NCBI GenBank assembly: GCA_017527865.1
Contig: JAFXPN010000026.1
Location: forward strand, 37,317 to 101,316
Direction: 5' to 3'
DNA length: 64,000 bases
Origin: Clostridiales bacterium
GTDB taxonomy: Bacteria; Bacillota; Clostridia; Saccharofermentanales; Saccharofermentanaceae
Position numbers and translations under genes: made by a program. Shown in pieces: positions 1-8,740 of this stretch (its first letter is position 1; every line of letters starts with the position of its first letter). The notes below the pieces were generated by a model. The model saw only the letters and a program-made list of their open reading frames with translations, made no database searches and had not been told where the DNA came from.

Positions 1-1725
1 AGTTTAAAGATAGACAACAAGGATCTGACAGTAGAAGCAGGCACCACCATCATGGAGGCTGCCGCCGCGCTCGGCATAGACATACCTAAGCTCTGTTTCC
101 TTAAGGACGTCAACGAGATTGGCGCATGCCGAATCTGCGTAGTGGAAGTCGAGGGCAAGGATAAGCTCGTTACATCATGCAATACGGCGGTCGAAGAAGG
201 CATGGTCGTCTTCACCAACTCCGCCAAGGTCAGACACCACAGACGCACACTGATCAAGCTCATCCTCTCCCAGCATAACGGCGACTGCTCTTCATGTTCA
301 CGCAACCAGAACTGCTCGCTGCAGACGATCGCCAGGGAGCTCAACGTACACACCAACCCCTACCGCAAGGAACTCGCGGACAAAACCTGGAACAAGAACT
401 ATCCTCTCATAAGAGACAACTCCAAGTGCATCTCGTGCATGCGCTGCATAAGCTTCTGTGAAAAAGTCCAGAAGATGAATGTCTGGGAGCTTACGGGCAC
501 CGGCGCACAATCGATCGTTGCCGTCAGCGGAAACCGTGACATTACGGCTGCAAACTGCGCTCTGTGCGGACAGTGCGTAACACACTGCCCTGTCGGCGCA
601 CTCTCCGAGAGAGATGACACGGAGAAGGTCTGGAAGGCGATCGAGAATGAGAAGAAGGTAACCGTTGTCCAGGTCGCTCCCGCTGTCCGAACAGCCTGGG
701 CAGAGAGCCTCGGTCTTGACGAAGAGCATGCAACCATGGGCCACATGGCAGATGCTCTCAAGAGGGTCGGCTTCGATTATGTGTTCGATACGACATTCTC
801 GGCTGACCTGACGATAATGGAAGAAGGAACCGAGTTCGTTAAGCGCTTCTCTGAGGGAGACACCAAGGATCTTCCGATGTTCACTTCATGCTGCCCCGGC
901 TGGCTTAGAATGATCAAGGCAAAGTATCCTCAGATGCTCGACCGTCTTTCCACTGCCAAGTCCCCCCAGCAGATGTTCGGCGCGGTCATGAAGTCCTATT
1001 TCGCGCAGAAGATCGGCGTGGATCCCAATGACATGGTTGTTGTCTCCGTAATGCCCTGCGTCGCCAAGAAAGACGAGTGTACGATGGAACTGTTCTACGA
1101 AGAGTACGCGGGCCACGATGTCGACATCGTTCTGACTACAAGAGAGATGGACCGCATGATCGTTACTGCAGGCATAGACGTGAATACTCTCGCGAAGATC
1201 GAGTGCGATGATCCCATGAAGGAGATCACCGGCGCGGGCGTTATCTTCGGCGCATCCGGAGGCGTTATGGAGGCGGCTTTAAGAAGCGCCCACTTCCTGA
1301 TCACCGGCAGCAACCCCGATCCCGATACCTTCAAGGATGTAAGAAGTACGCGAGAGGTCGAAGGCTACAAGGAAGCCGAATATCACATCGGCGACATCAC
1401 GGTCAAAGCAGCCGTCGTAAACGGTCTCGGAAATGCCGAGGCGCTTATAGAGAAGCTTCTCGCGCATGAAGTGCATTATGATTTTGTTGAAGTAATGGCA
1501 TGTCCCGGCGGATGCGTCGGAGGAGGCGGACAGCCCATACACGACGGTCAGGAATGCGCGACAAAAAGAGGAGCAAAGCTCTACGATCTCGACCGCAGCG
1601 AGAAGTACAGATTCTCACACGAGAACCCGTCCGTTCAGAAGGCTTACGAGGAGTTCTACGAGGCGCCCAATTCACATAAGGCGCACATGCTGCTCCATAC
1701 GGTACACAGACCCGATAAGTTCTGA
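1..1725 (+). CDS. hndD: [FeFe] hydrogenase catalytic subunit, NADH/NADP-dependent group A (5' partial)
   Basis: Catalytic subunit of a cytoplasmic electron-bifurcating or NAD(P)-linked [FeFe] hydrogenase that makes H2 during fermentation. The reading frame is open from base 1 and the first ATG (52) lies inside the N-terminal ferredoxin fold, so the true start is upstream of the window. Visible in order: 2Fe-2S cysteines (about 94-180), the His-Cys3 cluster motif (HNGDCSSCSRNQNC), two 4Fe-4S ferredoxin motifs (CISCMRCISFC and CALCGQCVTHC), then the H-cluster signatures TSCCPGW, MPCVAKKDE and MACPGGCVGGGGQP. All H-cluster cysteines are intact. It is the last gene before a strong terminator, so the NADH-binding partner subunits, if present, should lie upstream. 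Confidence 0.96.
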   Translation, partial: SLKIDNKDLTVEAGTTIMEAAAALGIDIPKLCFLKDVNEIGACRICVVEVEGKDKLVTSCNTAVEEGMVVFTNSAKVRHHRRTLIKLILSQHNGDCSSCSRNQNCSLQTIARELNVHTNPYRKELADKTWNKNYPLIRDNSKCISCMRCISFCEKVQKMNVWELTGTGAQSIVAVSGNRDITAANCALCGQCVTHCPVGALSERDDTEKVWKAIENEKKVTVVQVAPAVRTAWAESLGLDEEHATMGHMADALKRVGFDYVFDTTFSADLTIMEEGTEFVKRFSEGDTKDLPMFTSCCPGWLRMIKAKYPQMLDRLSTAKSPQQMFGAVMKSYFAQKIGVDPNDMVVVSVMPCVAKKDECTMELFYEEYAGHDVDIVLTTREMDRMIVTAGIDVNTLAKIECDDPMKEITGAGVIFGASGGVMEAALRSAHFLITGSNPDPDTFKDVRSTREVEGYKEAEYHIGDITVKAAVVNGLGNAEALIEKLLAHEVHYDFVEVMACPGGCVGGGGQPIHDGQECATKRGAKLYDLDRSEKYRFSHENPSVQKAYEEFYEAPNSHKAHMLLHTVHRPDKF

Positions 1726-1748
1726 CAGATCAGGCAACAAAGACATCG

Positions 1749-1780
1749 AACCCGCGGGAATGACCCGCGGGTTTTTGTTT
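1749..1780 (+). terminator. Rho-independent terminator after hydrogenase
   Basis: Stem ACCCGCGGG pairs across a short loop and is followed by TTTTTGTTTT. It ends the hydrogenase transcript. Confidence 0.92.
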
Positions 1781-1848
1781 TCCCGTTTTGCACTCCGGAG
1801 GTCCGCAAGCTATACACACTCTGATAACAGATACGGGAGGGACAGATC

Positions 1849-4707
1849 GTGAGATATTACAAGTTAACATTAAGAACAGACAAGGAGCAGATAGAGAAGA
1901 ATTCCAGGATAGACTTAAGGGATTATTCCTACAACAACCCCATCAATTCCTTGAACAGTTACATGTACAATAACTTAAACTGCGGATTGAGCTTCTTTAT
2001 CTATAAGGAGGAGAACAACTCTTCCCTTCTTGCGGCTTTCTCCTACGACAACCGACATATGAGCTTCAAAGAAGCTTACGGCGGTATCACGGGATCATTA
2101 AAACAGACATTCGGCATAAACAAGATAAGCAAAAGCCCGGAAGAGATCACCATGACGGATTTCCAGAACCTTCTCCTTGAAGCGAAAAGGCGAGAGTTCG
2201 CGGATCATTTCTATTCAAGGATCATCGATACAGCCGATCTTTGCATGTTCGATTACCGTTATAATTACGATGCCCATCTTCCCTTTGAGCTTGAGGAGAA
2301 AGTCATCCCGGTTCAAAGAATAGAACCTCTTTATGCTTACGATGAAGGCTTTATAAAGGAACTCTCCAACATCGAAGATCACGATGCTAAGTTAAATGCC
2401 CGGACAGACATCATAAACCCCGTTCACTATGTAATCTCCGGAAGGAGCATCGGGGCAGCCGCCGATATGGCCGGGATCCTCGCTCAGAGGCTATATGATG
2501 CCGGACGCATAAAGAGCAGGCGTCTCGGGATAATCTCCGATATCGCTCCCTGCATATTCAAGTCATCAGAACACACCATCGAGAACCTTATAGAGAATTA
2601 CTACGGCGGGATCATCATGATGGATCTTACAGGGAGCTTCGGCAATGAGTCTTCCGAATATGATACTGCGAGCAGATATATCCTAACCCTTCTTAAGAAA
2701 TACCGCGACCAGTGCCTGTTCATATTCACATACAATGTCGATGACCCGGGCTTCTCATACACTGTGCTCCCCGGTCTCAAAGACTGTGTGATACCCGTAA
2801 TGTTAAGAGAAGGTTCCTGCAGCCGGGACAGCGCCGTAAGATACATGACCCAAAGGATCATCGACTTGGGATATCCGGAATTCAAGGATCAGGCTGAAGA
2901 ATTTCTCGGGACTGTGCCCGGAGACGAATTAATGATGACAGACCTTCTGGAAGCCGCCGGAAGGTTCCCCGCCTGGTGTCTTAGCCGTAATGTATATACC
3001 GGCTATGACCTTATGCCCGGCGACGGATTTATGCTGGACAGAAACACCTCAGGCAAAGATGCCTATGACGGGCTTAAGAGCATGATCGGGCTCGATATAG
3101 TCAAGAAGAAGATCGACGGCATCATCGCCACGGACCTCCTGGAGAAACAGAGAAGAAAGATCCGCGGCGCAGGTTACCGGAGCGCTTCCATGCACATGAT
3201 CTTCGAAGGCAACCCCGGCAGCGCCAAGACCACCGTTGCAAGACTGTTTGCGGGCATCGCCAAAGACAGGGGCATCATTAAGAGCGGAGCCTTCGCGGAA
3301 TACGGCGGATCAGACCTCACGGGACTTAGTTCCGACATCAATATAAAGAATGCCTTCGCGTCCGCGAGAGGCGGTGTCCTCTTTATCGACGAGGCATATG
3401 ACATCGCAGGCGACCATGCCATAACCGAACTCATCAGACAGATGGAGAACAACAGGGATGATGTCATCGTGATCCTTGCAGGATACAAGGACAGAATGGA
3501 TGACTTTATGGAACGCAACGAGGGCCTTAAGAGCAGGATCCCTTATGTCGTGGATTTCCCGGACTACGATGCCGATGAACTCACGGATATCTTCAGGTAC
3601 ATGACAGACAAAGAGGGATTCACCGTGACGGAGGGCGCCGTCAGGACTGCTCACTTCATATTCGAGAGAATGTCGAAGATAACCAACTTCGGCAACGGAA
3701 GATATGTGCGTAATCTTGTCGATAATGCCATAAGCAATCAGTCTCTTAGATTAAGCCGGGAACATGACGATGTTGACTGTGTCCCGAAGGAGGATCTCTT
3801 CGCTCTGACAGAAGAAGATATCACCGAGCCTGAGACCGACCTTAAGGAAACAAGGGCTGCAGGCGATGCCCGCCGGGAACTGGATGAGATGACCGGTCTT
3901 GACGGAGCCAAGGAGATCATCAACAAGATCATAAACCACCACAAGCTGAACAAAGCGCTGGCCTCCCGCGGCATCCCGGTCCGGAACGCTTCCATGCACA
4001 TGGCATTCACGGGCAACCCCGGGACGGCAAAGACCACCGTGGCCAGGCTTTTCGCGCAGATAATGAAGGATGAGGGCCTTCTTTCCACGGGGACCTTCAT
4101 CGAAGCCGGAAGATCCGACCTTATCGCGGGATTTGTCGGCCAGACCGCGCTCAAGGTAAAGGCCAGATTCCAAGAAGCGCAGGGCGGTGTCCTCTTTATC
4201 GACGAAGCGTATTCCCTGATCGACGACAGGGACAACAGCTTCGGGGACGAGGCCATCAATACCATCGTTCAGGAGATGGAGAACCACAGAGACAACGTGG
4301 TTGTTATCTTCGCAGGCTACCCGGAACCCATGAAAGATCTTCTCGATAAGAACCCCGGCATGAGATCGAGGATCGCATTCAACGTACATTTCGAGGACTA
4401 TTCAGTAGATGAGCTCATCGACATAGCGAGGCTCATGGCAAAGCGCGAGTCCATGTCCATAACGGAAGAAGCGCTCTGCAGGATAAGAGAGATCGTCACA
4501 GAAGCCCGCAAGGAAGAAGGCTACGGCAACGGCAGATTCATAAGAAGTCTTCTTGAGGAGGCGCGCATGAACCTTGCGTGCAGGATCTCATACGACGATC
4601 CTGACACAAGCACCGATGTCTTCACTACAATAGAAGCCTGCGATATTCCGGACCGGAAGAGCGATGCCGGTAAGAATAAACGGCGTATAGGATTCGAAGC
4701 CGCGTGA
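1849..4707 (+). CDS. Double AAA+ ATPase, CbbX/SpoVK-type
   Basis: Large protein (952 aa) with an N-terminal region of about 400 residues without recognised domains, followed by two tandem AAA+ modules of the CbbX/SpoVK/EccA clade. Module 1 has Walker A GNPGSAKTT near residue 454 and Walker B GGVLFIDEAYD near 507; module 2 has GNPGTAKTT near 721 and GGVLFIDEAYS near 780. Known relatives remodel or activate proteins, such as Rubisco activase CbbX and the type VII secretion ATPase EccA. The target here is unknown. Start GTG at 1849 is supported by GGGAGG about 9 nt upstream. It stands alone between the hydrogenase terminator and a convergent operon. Both ATPase sites look intact; function beyond ATP-driven remodelling is inference. 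Confidence 0.85.
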   Translation: MRYYKLTLRTDKEQIEKNSRIDLRDYSYNNPINSLNSYMYNNLNCGLSFFIYKEENNSSLLAAFSYDNRHMSFKEAYGGITGSLKQTFGINKISKSPEEITMTDFQNLLLEAKRREFADHFYSRIIDTADLCMFDYRYNYDAHLPFELEEKVIPVQRIEPLYAYDEGFIKELSNIEDHDAKLNARTDIINPVHYVISGRSIGAAADMAGILAQRLYDAGRIKSRRLGIISDIAPCIFKSSEHTIENLIENYYGGIIMMDLTGSFGNESSEYDTASRYILTLLKKYRDQCLFIFTYNVDDPGFSYTVLPGLKDCVIPVMLREGSCSRDSAVRYMTQRIIDLGYPEFKDQAEEFLGTVPGDELMMTDLLEAAGRFPAWCLSRNVYTGYDLMPGDGFMLDRNTSGKDAYDGLKSMIGLDIVKKKIDGIIATDLLEKQRRKIRGAGYRSASMHMIFEGNPGSAKTTVARLFAGIAKDRGIIKSGAFAEYGGSDLTGLSSDINIKNAFASARGGVLFIDEAYDIAGDHAITELIRQMENNRDDVIVILAGYKDRMDDFMERNEGLKSRIPYVVDFPDYDADELTDIFRYMTDKEGFTVTEGAVRTAHFIFERMSKITNFGNGRYVRNLVDNAISNQSLRLSREHDDVDCVPKEDLFALTEEDITEPETDLKETRAAGDARRELDEMTGLDGAKEIINKIINHHKLNKALASRGIPVRNASMHMAFTGNPGTAKTTVARLFAQIMKDEGLLSTGTFIEAGRSDLIAGFVGQTALKVKARFQEAQGGVLFIDEAYSLIDDRDNSFGDEAINTIVQEMENHRDNVVVIFAGYPEPMKDLLDKNPGMRSRIAFNVHFEDYSVDELIDIARLMAKRESMSITEEALCRIREIVTEARKEEGYGNGRFIRSLLEEARMNLACRISYDDPDTSTDVFTTIEACDIPDRKSDAGKNKRRIGFEAA

Positions 4708-4715
4708 GGAGCGGA

Positions 4716-5261
4716 TCAGCTCTTCTTCTCAAGCTGCGCGATAAAGGGAAGATTGCGTCCGACCTCATTCGAATCGAGGCCGTAGCCCAGGAGCCATGAA
4801 TCCGAGATCTCGAAGCCGTAGTATTTGACCGGGATCGTCATGAGCAGACGGTCGGGGTTCAGAAGCATAGTCGCTATCTCTATGTCCGCCGGGCACTTCG
4901 CCTCAAGATTCTGGATCAGGTATGCCGTGGTAAGGCCCGTCCTTATTACATCTTCGACAACGAGCACATGTTTGCCCGATATATCGATGTCTATGTCCTT
5001 CGTAATCTTAACGACACCTGTCCTGGACGTGGTATCCGGGATATTGCCGAAGCCTATCATGTCTATCTTTATGGGCAGATCGATCGCGCGCGTCAGATCG
5101 GAGAAAAAATACACGGACCCCTTAATGACGCCGATGACTATAAGTTCCTTGCCCTTGTAATCGGCGGTGATCCGCGCGCCGAGCTCCTTCACCCTGGCTG
5201 CGATCACCTCTTCGTCATAGACCTTCTTCGTGATATCGACAGTTCCGTCAAGAACCTTCAT
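4716..5261 (-). CDS. hpt: Hypoxanthine phosphoribosyltransferase-like protein with altered catalytic loop
   Basis: Type I phosphoribosyltransferase (181 aa, normal length for HPRT), expected to salvage hypoxanthine or guanine with PRPP. The family core is clear: GVIKGSVYFFSDL, the PRPP loop VLVVEDVIRTG, the base-binding segment KYYGFEIS and GYGLDSNEVGRNLP. The PRPP loop normally reads EDIIDTG or EDIIDSG; here residue 107 is Arg where the general-base Asp (Asp137 in the human enzyme) is expected. The usual TLLDKP segment reads MLLNPD. The ATG lies 1 nt after the stop of the upstream kinase-like gene, and its GGAGG ribosome site is inside that gene's last codons, so translation is coupled. It may be a divergent HPRT subfamily with another substrate. 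Confidence 0.85.
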   Translation of the reverse strand: MKVLDGTVDITKKVYDEEVIAARVKELGARITADYKGKELIVIGVIKGSVYFFSDLTRAIDLPIKIDMIGFGNIPDTTSRTGVVKITKDIDIDISGKHVLVVEDVIRTGLTTAYLIQNLEAKCPADIEIATMLLNPDRLLMTIPVKYYGFEISDSWLLGYGLDSNEVGRNLPFIAQLEKKS

Positions 5262-5262
5262 C

Positions 5263-6192
5263 TCATCCTCCGAACTGCTTCAGACGCTCGATAAGCTCCT
5301 GGAAGTCTTTCTTATAAACTATGCGCACATTGGTTCCGGGATAGAGCTCCATCACCATCCTGGCCTTCTTATTCTTCTTCGTCACATACTTCTGGTCCAT
5401 CGTCGTGAGCTCAAGATAGAGGTTGAACTTGGGAAGATAGAAATCGGGCGAGAACGCCATCTTGATATTGCCCTCGGCATCCCATTCGATCGGGAACGTC
5501 TTGGGCTCGTACATCCATTCGATCCCGTACATGTCGAGGATCTTCGCGAATTCCTCCTCGGTCTCGTTCTTGAATACGGGCGTGACCGTCTGATGGTCTA
5601 TGGATTCGTCGCTTCTGGTCTGCGACGTGATCTTCAGCCGTTCGTTCTTCTTCTCAAGCAGCGCAAGAACTGCAGCAGCGCACTCCTCCACCGAGATGTC
5701 GTCCGTATTTAAAGTAAGATCGTACAGCTCGGGCGACGCGAGATCCTGCTCGAAAAGAATGCTCACGAACCTCTTATGCTTCCTGTCCCCCACCATTATG
5801 GTAGACTCGGCTTCTTCCTCCGAGATGTTATATCTTCTGGCGATGCGCTTCCTGCGGGTATCCAGGCTCGCGAGCACGCGGATATTGACCGTATCCTCCC
5901 TGTCCTCGAGCATGGCGCATCCTCCGAGACCCAGTACTATGAGTTTTCCGGACGAATCCGCTTCCTTAATGATCTTCTCCGTGAGCAGATCTTTATAAGT
6001 CACGCCGGGCCTTCCGGGGACTTCGGTCAGGAAGAACCTTGCGCTGTCCGACAGTTTCTCCGATTCTCCGCCGAAGAAGTGCTCCATCGCATATGCCCTG
6101 GAGATGATATCGCATGAAAGCTTGCCTGCCAGATACTGTGCAAGTTCATCTCCTAAGCTTCCGTTTTGTCTTGAGATAGTGATTATCGCCAT
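5263..6192 (-). CDS. Cytidylate kinase-like domain fused to PD-(D/E)XK-like domain
   Basis: 309 aa in two parts. Residues 1-180 resemble the cytidylate-kinase-like family (Cytidylate_kin2): ITISRQNGSLGDELA at the N-terminus, a central LGLGGC segment and an arginine-rich lid (RRKRIARRYNISEEEAE). Residues 210-309 form a second domain with the order E230, PDF (D250), LELTT (E261) and a lysine cluster at 272-276, which resembles a PD-(D/E)XK nuclease-type core without proven activity. It is the first gene of a two-gene unit with the HPRT-like gene. There is no ribosome site: a TATAAT sits 6 nt before the ATG. Substrate is unknown; the nuclease resemblance is inference from motif order. Confidence 0.7.
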   Translation of the reverse strand: MAIITISRQNGSLGDELAQYLAGKLSCDIISRAYAMEHFFGGESEKLSDSARFFLTEVPGRPGVTYKDLLTEKIIKEADSSGKLIVLGLGGCAMLEDREDTVNIRVLASLDTRRKRIARRYNISEEEAESTIMVGDRKHKRFVSILFEQDLASPELYDLTLNTDDISVEECAAAVLALLEKKNERLKITSQTRSDESIDHQTVTPVFKNETEEEFAKILDMYGIEWMYEPKTFPIEWDAEGNIKMAFSPDFYLPKFNLYLELTTMDQKYVTKKNKKARMVMELYPGTNVRIVYKKDFQELIERLKQFGG

Positions 6193-6198
6193 GAACTG

Positions 6199-6204
6199 AT
6201 TATA
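6199..6204 (-). promoter_or_regulatory. -10 box directly upstream of a leaderless start
   Basis: TATAAT on the minus strand ends 6 nt before the ATG of the kinase-like gene at 6192, so transcription would begin at or next to the start codon. No Shine-Dalgarno sequence is present. Confidence 0.6.
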
Positions 6205-6208
6205 TCAT

Positions 6209-6997
6209 TTAAGAGACGGTATTCTCTGCTTTTCGACGGGCGTTCAGCACTTCTTTTACGGATACAAATACTATAAGGAACAGACTGATCCACTGTGATG
6301 TCGAGAACGGGCCCAGCGAGCCTCGTATGGAATCCGCGCGCCAGAATTCGAGTATGAACCTGAACACGGCATAGAGCAGGCAGTAAAGGTTAAGAAGATG
6401 CGGTCTTATGCCTTCGGACTTTGCGCTCAGGATGACGAGAACGATAACGAGGATAAAGTCGAATGCCGCCTCATAGAGCTGAACCGGAACAAGCGGGATC
6501 CCTCCGGGAACGATCCCGCCTTCGGGATAAACGACATGGATCGGGGAAGACGTCTCGGCGCCGTAGCAACAGCCGGTAAGAAAACATCCTATGCGTCCGA
6601 ATCCCGCCATAATCGCGATCCCCGGGACCAGAGCGGGATAATACTCACGTATGTCGCACTTAAGATAACGCGCAGTAAGGAACGCGCCTGCTATGGCACC
6701 GAACAGTCCTCCATAGAAAACGAGTCCGCCCTGTATATGCATGGTCAGCGCCGGGATCAGACCGAGAGCACTGATATCCGCGATTATCTGCTTTGCCGTA
6801 ACGATCACATAGAGCACTTTGGCGCCGACTCCGCAGCTTAAGAACCCGAAAGTATAAATGTAAGCTGCGTTCTCCGCGTCAAGCTTATACCGTCTTGCGC
6901 AGAAAAAGACAAAAAGCAGGCCGCAGATCAAACCTGCGGCCGCCATTAGTCCATATACGGGTATCGTTCTGCCAAAAATCTCAACAGAAGGATGCAT
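6209..6997 (-). CDS. lgt: Prolipoprotein diacylglyceryl transferase
   Basis: Integral membrane enzyme (262 aa) that transfers diacylglycerol from phosphatidylglycerol to the lipobox cysteine of prolipoproteins. It has about seven hydrophobic segments. The Lgt signature is present in the Clostridia-type variant GRIGCFLTGCCYG instead of GRIGNFINGE. HIQGGLVFYGGLFG and RFILEFWRAD are further family motifs. The ATG lies 6 nt after the stop of the upstream zinc-ribbon gene and has no clear Shine-Dalgarno, so it is either translationally coupled or leaderless (TATTAA lies 6 nt upstream). Substrates for it are encoded in this window: lipobox proteins at 53227-54072 and 60924-61742. Confidence 0.95.
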   Translation of the reverse strand: MHPSVEIFGRTIPVYGLMAAAGLICGLLFVFFCARRYKLDAENAAYIYTFGFLSCGVGAKVLYVIVTAKQIIADISALGLIPALTMHIQGGLVFYGGLFGAIAGAFLTARYLKCDIREYYPALVPGIAIMAGFGRIGCFLTGCCYGAETSSPIHVVYPEGGIVPGGIPLVPVQLYEAAFDFILVIVLVILSAKSEGIRPHLLNLYCLLYAVFRFILEFWRADSIRGSLGPFSTSQWISLFLIVFVSVKEVLNARRKAENTVS

Positions 6998-7003
6998 CAG
7001 TTA

Positions 7004-7831
7004 TTAATAGCATCCGTATCCGCAGGCGATGCATGCGATGCAGCTGACAGTACCGATAACAGAAAGGACGATAGAGATCAAAGAGATAACAAATCCCGCT
7101 GTTCTCATTCCGCCTGTAAATCCCTTGCCCTTCGATACTATCGAGAGGATGAGACCGGCGACGGCAAGACCGATGCCGAGACCGGGAACCCAAAGCAATA
7201 TGATGCCTGCGATAGCAAGGATAAGACCGACGAGCGCCTGTGTGTATCCTGCGGGCTTGGGCTCTGCAGAAGAAGCGGAGGATCCGCCGGAATAGCTGTT
7301 CTGCTTCTCGGGATGCATGGGAGCGGGTACAAAGTTATCGGGATCAGAGTAATCGGGCTGGGGCGCCGCAGATGAGTAAGAACCTGCGGAAGCGGGCTCA
7401 ACGGGAGCAGAATGATCAGGCTCTGCAGGAACAAAGTTATCAGGATCCACGGGAGCCGGATTGATCTCTTCTTCAGATACGAGCGGAGCGATGGGCTCTG
7501 TGATCTGATCTACCGGTGTGGTGTCATAAGCAGGCTCCGAAGGAACCGATATCGTCTCAGCCGCTGCTTCAGCTGCCTCTGCTGCTGCAGGTGCTGCTTC
7601 TGCCGCTTCGGCTGCAACCGCTGCCGCTGCTGCCACGGGAGCTTCTGCTGCAGCCTCAACTGCTTCTACTGCAGGAGCTGCCTCAGCGGCTGCTTCTTCA
7701 ACCTTATTCTCAACTGCTTCGACAGCCTCAGCGGCTGCCTGGGCAACCGGCGCGGCAGCTCCGCAGCCTACACAAAACTTGCCGTCATTCTCCTGTCCGC
7801 AAGCGGGACAGATCCACTTATTCTCAGCCAT
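7004..7831 (-). CDS. Zinc-ribbon membrane protein with Ala/Glu-rich linker, DUF4190-like
   Basis: 275 aa from the ATG at 7831, which follows GGAGGT by 7 nt; the frame stays open further upstream but without a ribosome site. The N-terminus is a zinc ribbon (CPACG and CVGCG). Next comes a low-complexity Ala/Glu-rich stretch of about 80 residues, then an acidic Pro-rich linker with the repeated motif DPDNFVPA. The C-terminus has two or three transmembrane segments of DUF4190 type, ending in an odd cysteine-rich tail (CIACIACGYGCY). It is likely membrane-anchored with a cytoplasmic ribbon. Function is unknown. The Ala-rich repeats explain several long but spurious open frames in other phases. Confidence 0.75.
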   Translation of the reverse strand: MAENKWICPACGQENDGKFCVGCGAAAPVAQAAAEAVEAVENKVEEAAAEAAPAVEAVEAAAEAPVAAAAAVAAEAAEAAPAAAEAAEAAAETISVPSEPAYDTTPVDQITEPIAPLVSEEEINPAPVDPDNFVPAEPDHSAPVEPASAGSYSSAAPQPDYSDPDNFVPAPMHPEKQNSYSGGSSASSAEPKPAGYTQALVGLILAIAGIILLWVPGLGIGLAVAGLILSIVSKGKGFTGGMRTAGFVISLISIVLSVIGTVSCIACIACGYGCY

Positions 7832-8169
7832 TATTAATACCTCCGAGTATTTATCTGCTTGGTCTTTCAAACCGTTTATTATTTTATTTTTAATAACCGC
7901 ATATGTCAATTATTCTTGAACCGCGAATGACAGTCTGGCATCGGCAATTCTCCACTCACCTTTAAATTACAGGCAAATTTAAGACGGAGTGGAGAATTCC
8001 CTGCTTTTCAAGCGCATAATTCTCCATAGATCATTTAAAAACGCCAAAATTTATGATCTGATGGAGAATCCTGCAAGACTTGGCTCTGACGTCGGCCAAC
8101 TGTGGAAGTTACTATTCCAATCCAGCGCTTGACATTTAACAATCCATCTCATATAATTCCTTCGCGTGT
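7832..8169. other. Intergenic region with nested inverted repeats
   Basis: 338 bases without a gene. It holds the ribosome site of the upstream minus-strand gene and two inverted-repeat pairs sharing the core ATTCTCCA, described separately. No open frame with a ribosome site was seen. Confidence 0.6.
7946..8069. repeat. Two consecutive inverted repeats sharing ATTCTCCA arms
   Basis: Arms AATTCTCCACTC (7946-7957) and GAGTGGAGAATT (7987-7998) are perfect complements. A second, imperfect pair lies at 8019-8034 and 8053-8069 (ATTCTCCATAGATCAT with ATGATCTGATGGAGAAT). The same core is used four times in about 120 bases just upstream of tRNA-Thr. This could be a small palindromic element or a structured RNA. 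Confidence 0.65.
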
Positions 8170-8245
8170 GCCGCCTTAGCTCAGTTGGTAGAGCAGCTGA
8201 TTTGTAATCAGCAGGTCGTGGGTTCGAGTCCCACAAGCGGCTCCA
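8170..8245 (+). tRNA. tRNA-Thr (anticodon TGT)
   Basis: Cloverleaf with D-arm GCTCAGTTGGTAGAGC, anticodon stem GCTGA/TCAGC around loop TTTGTAA (anticodon TGT), T-arm GTGGGTTCGAGTCCCAC, and encoded CCA. The acceptor stem GCCGCCT/AAGCGGC has one C-A mismatch at pair 6-67. A terminator follows directly. Confidence 0.95.
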
Positions 8246-8249
8246 AGAA

Positions 8250-8285
8250 TAAAGCCCCGTGGTTATTGAATCACGGGGCTTTTGC
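8250..8285 (+). terminator. Terminator after tRNA-Thr
   Basis: Stem AGCCCCGTG pairs with CACGGGGCT, followed by TTTTG. Confidence 0.9.
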
Positions 8286-8523
8286 TATCCGATCATTCTT
8301 TGAAGAGAAAAGCACACGCCTGTCATTTGCCTAACAAAAGCCTACGTCTTTTCACGGATGCCTTCCTCCATGGACAAAAAGTGGTTATGTAATTACGTTA
8401 CCGGCCCAAAAAATGTCCATAGACGGCTTCCTTGCAACGGAGCTTGATGATTTAATATCTGGAGACGCCCCCTCTGTAAATTGAATGATACAATTAGAAC
8501 ATAATCTTTAGGAGGTTTCATTT

Positions 8524-8697
8524 ATGGATATCGATCTTAATAAGGCAAAAGATGTTGCACAGGATGCTTTGGAAAAGGTGACTAAGGATGCAACTGCCAA
8601 GAAGACTGCTGACGATGCTATCAACGCCGTCGAGAAGAAAGTCGGCATCGACCTTCCTGACGTAGATACGATCAACAAGGCATTAGGAAACACGTAA
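8524..8697 (+). CDS. Small acidic helical protein of unknown function (57 aa)
   Basis: The ATG at 8524 is preceded by AGGAGG about 8 nt upstream, and a TACAAT -10-like box lies near 8489. The product is 57 residues, rich in Lys, Asp and Ala, with heptad-like spacing (MDIDLNKAKDVAQDALEKV then AKKTADDAINAVEKKVGI), so it is probably an amphipathic helical cytoplasmic protein. It has no cysteines, signal peptide or membrane segment. I do not recognise a family. It stands alone between the tRNA-Thr terminator and a membrane protein gene. Confidence 0.7.
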   Translation: MDIDLNKAKDVAQDALEKVTKDATAKKTADDAINAVEKKVGIDLPDVDTINKALGNT

Positions 8698-8740
8698 TTC
8701 AGGTCTTCTTTCACTTTTCTGCCACAGGATTGCCGAAAAA

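Noticed and set aside
7516..7893. Leu/Pro-rich open frame on the plus strand
   Set aside because: It is the reverse complement of the Ala/Glu-rich low-complexity part of the zinc-ribbon protein gene.
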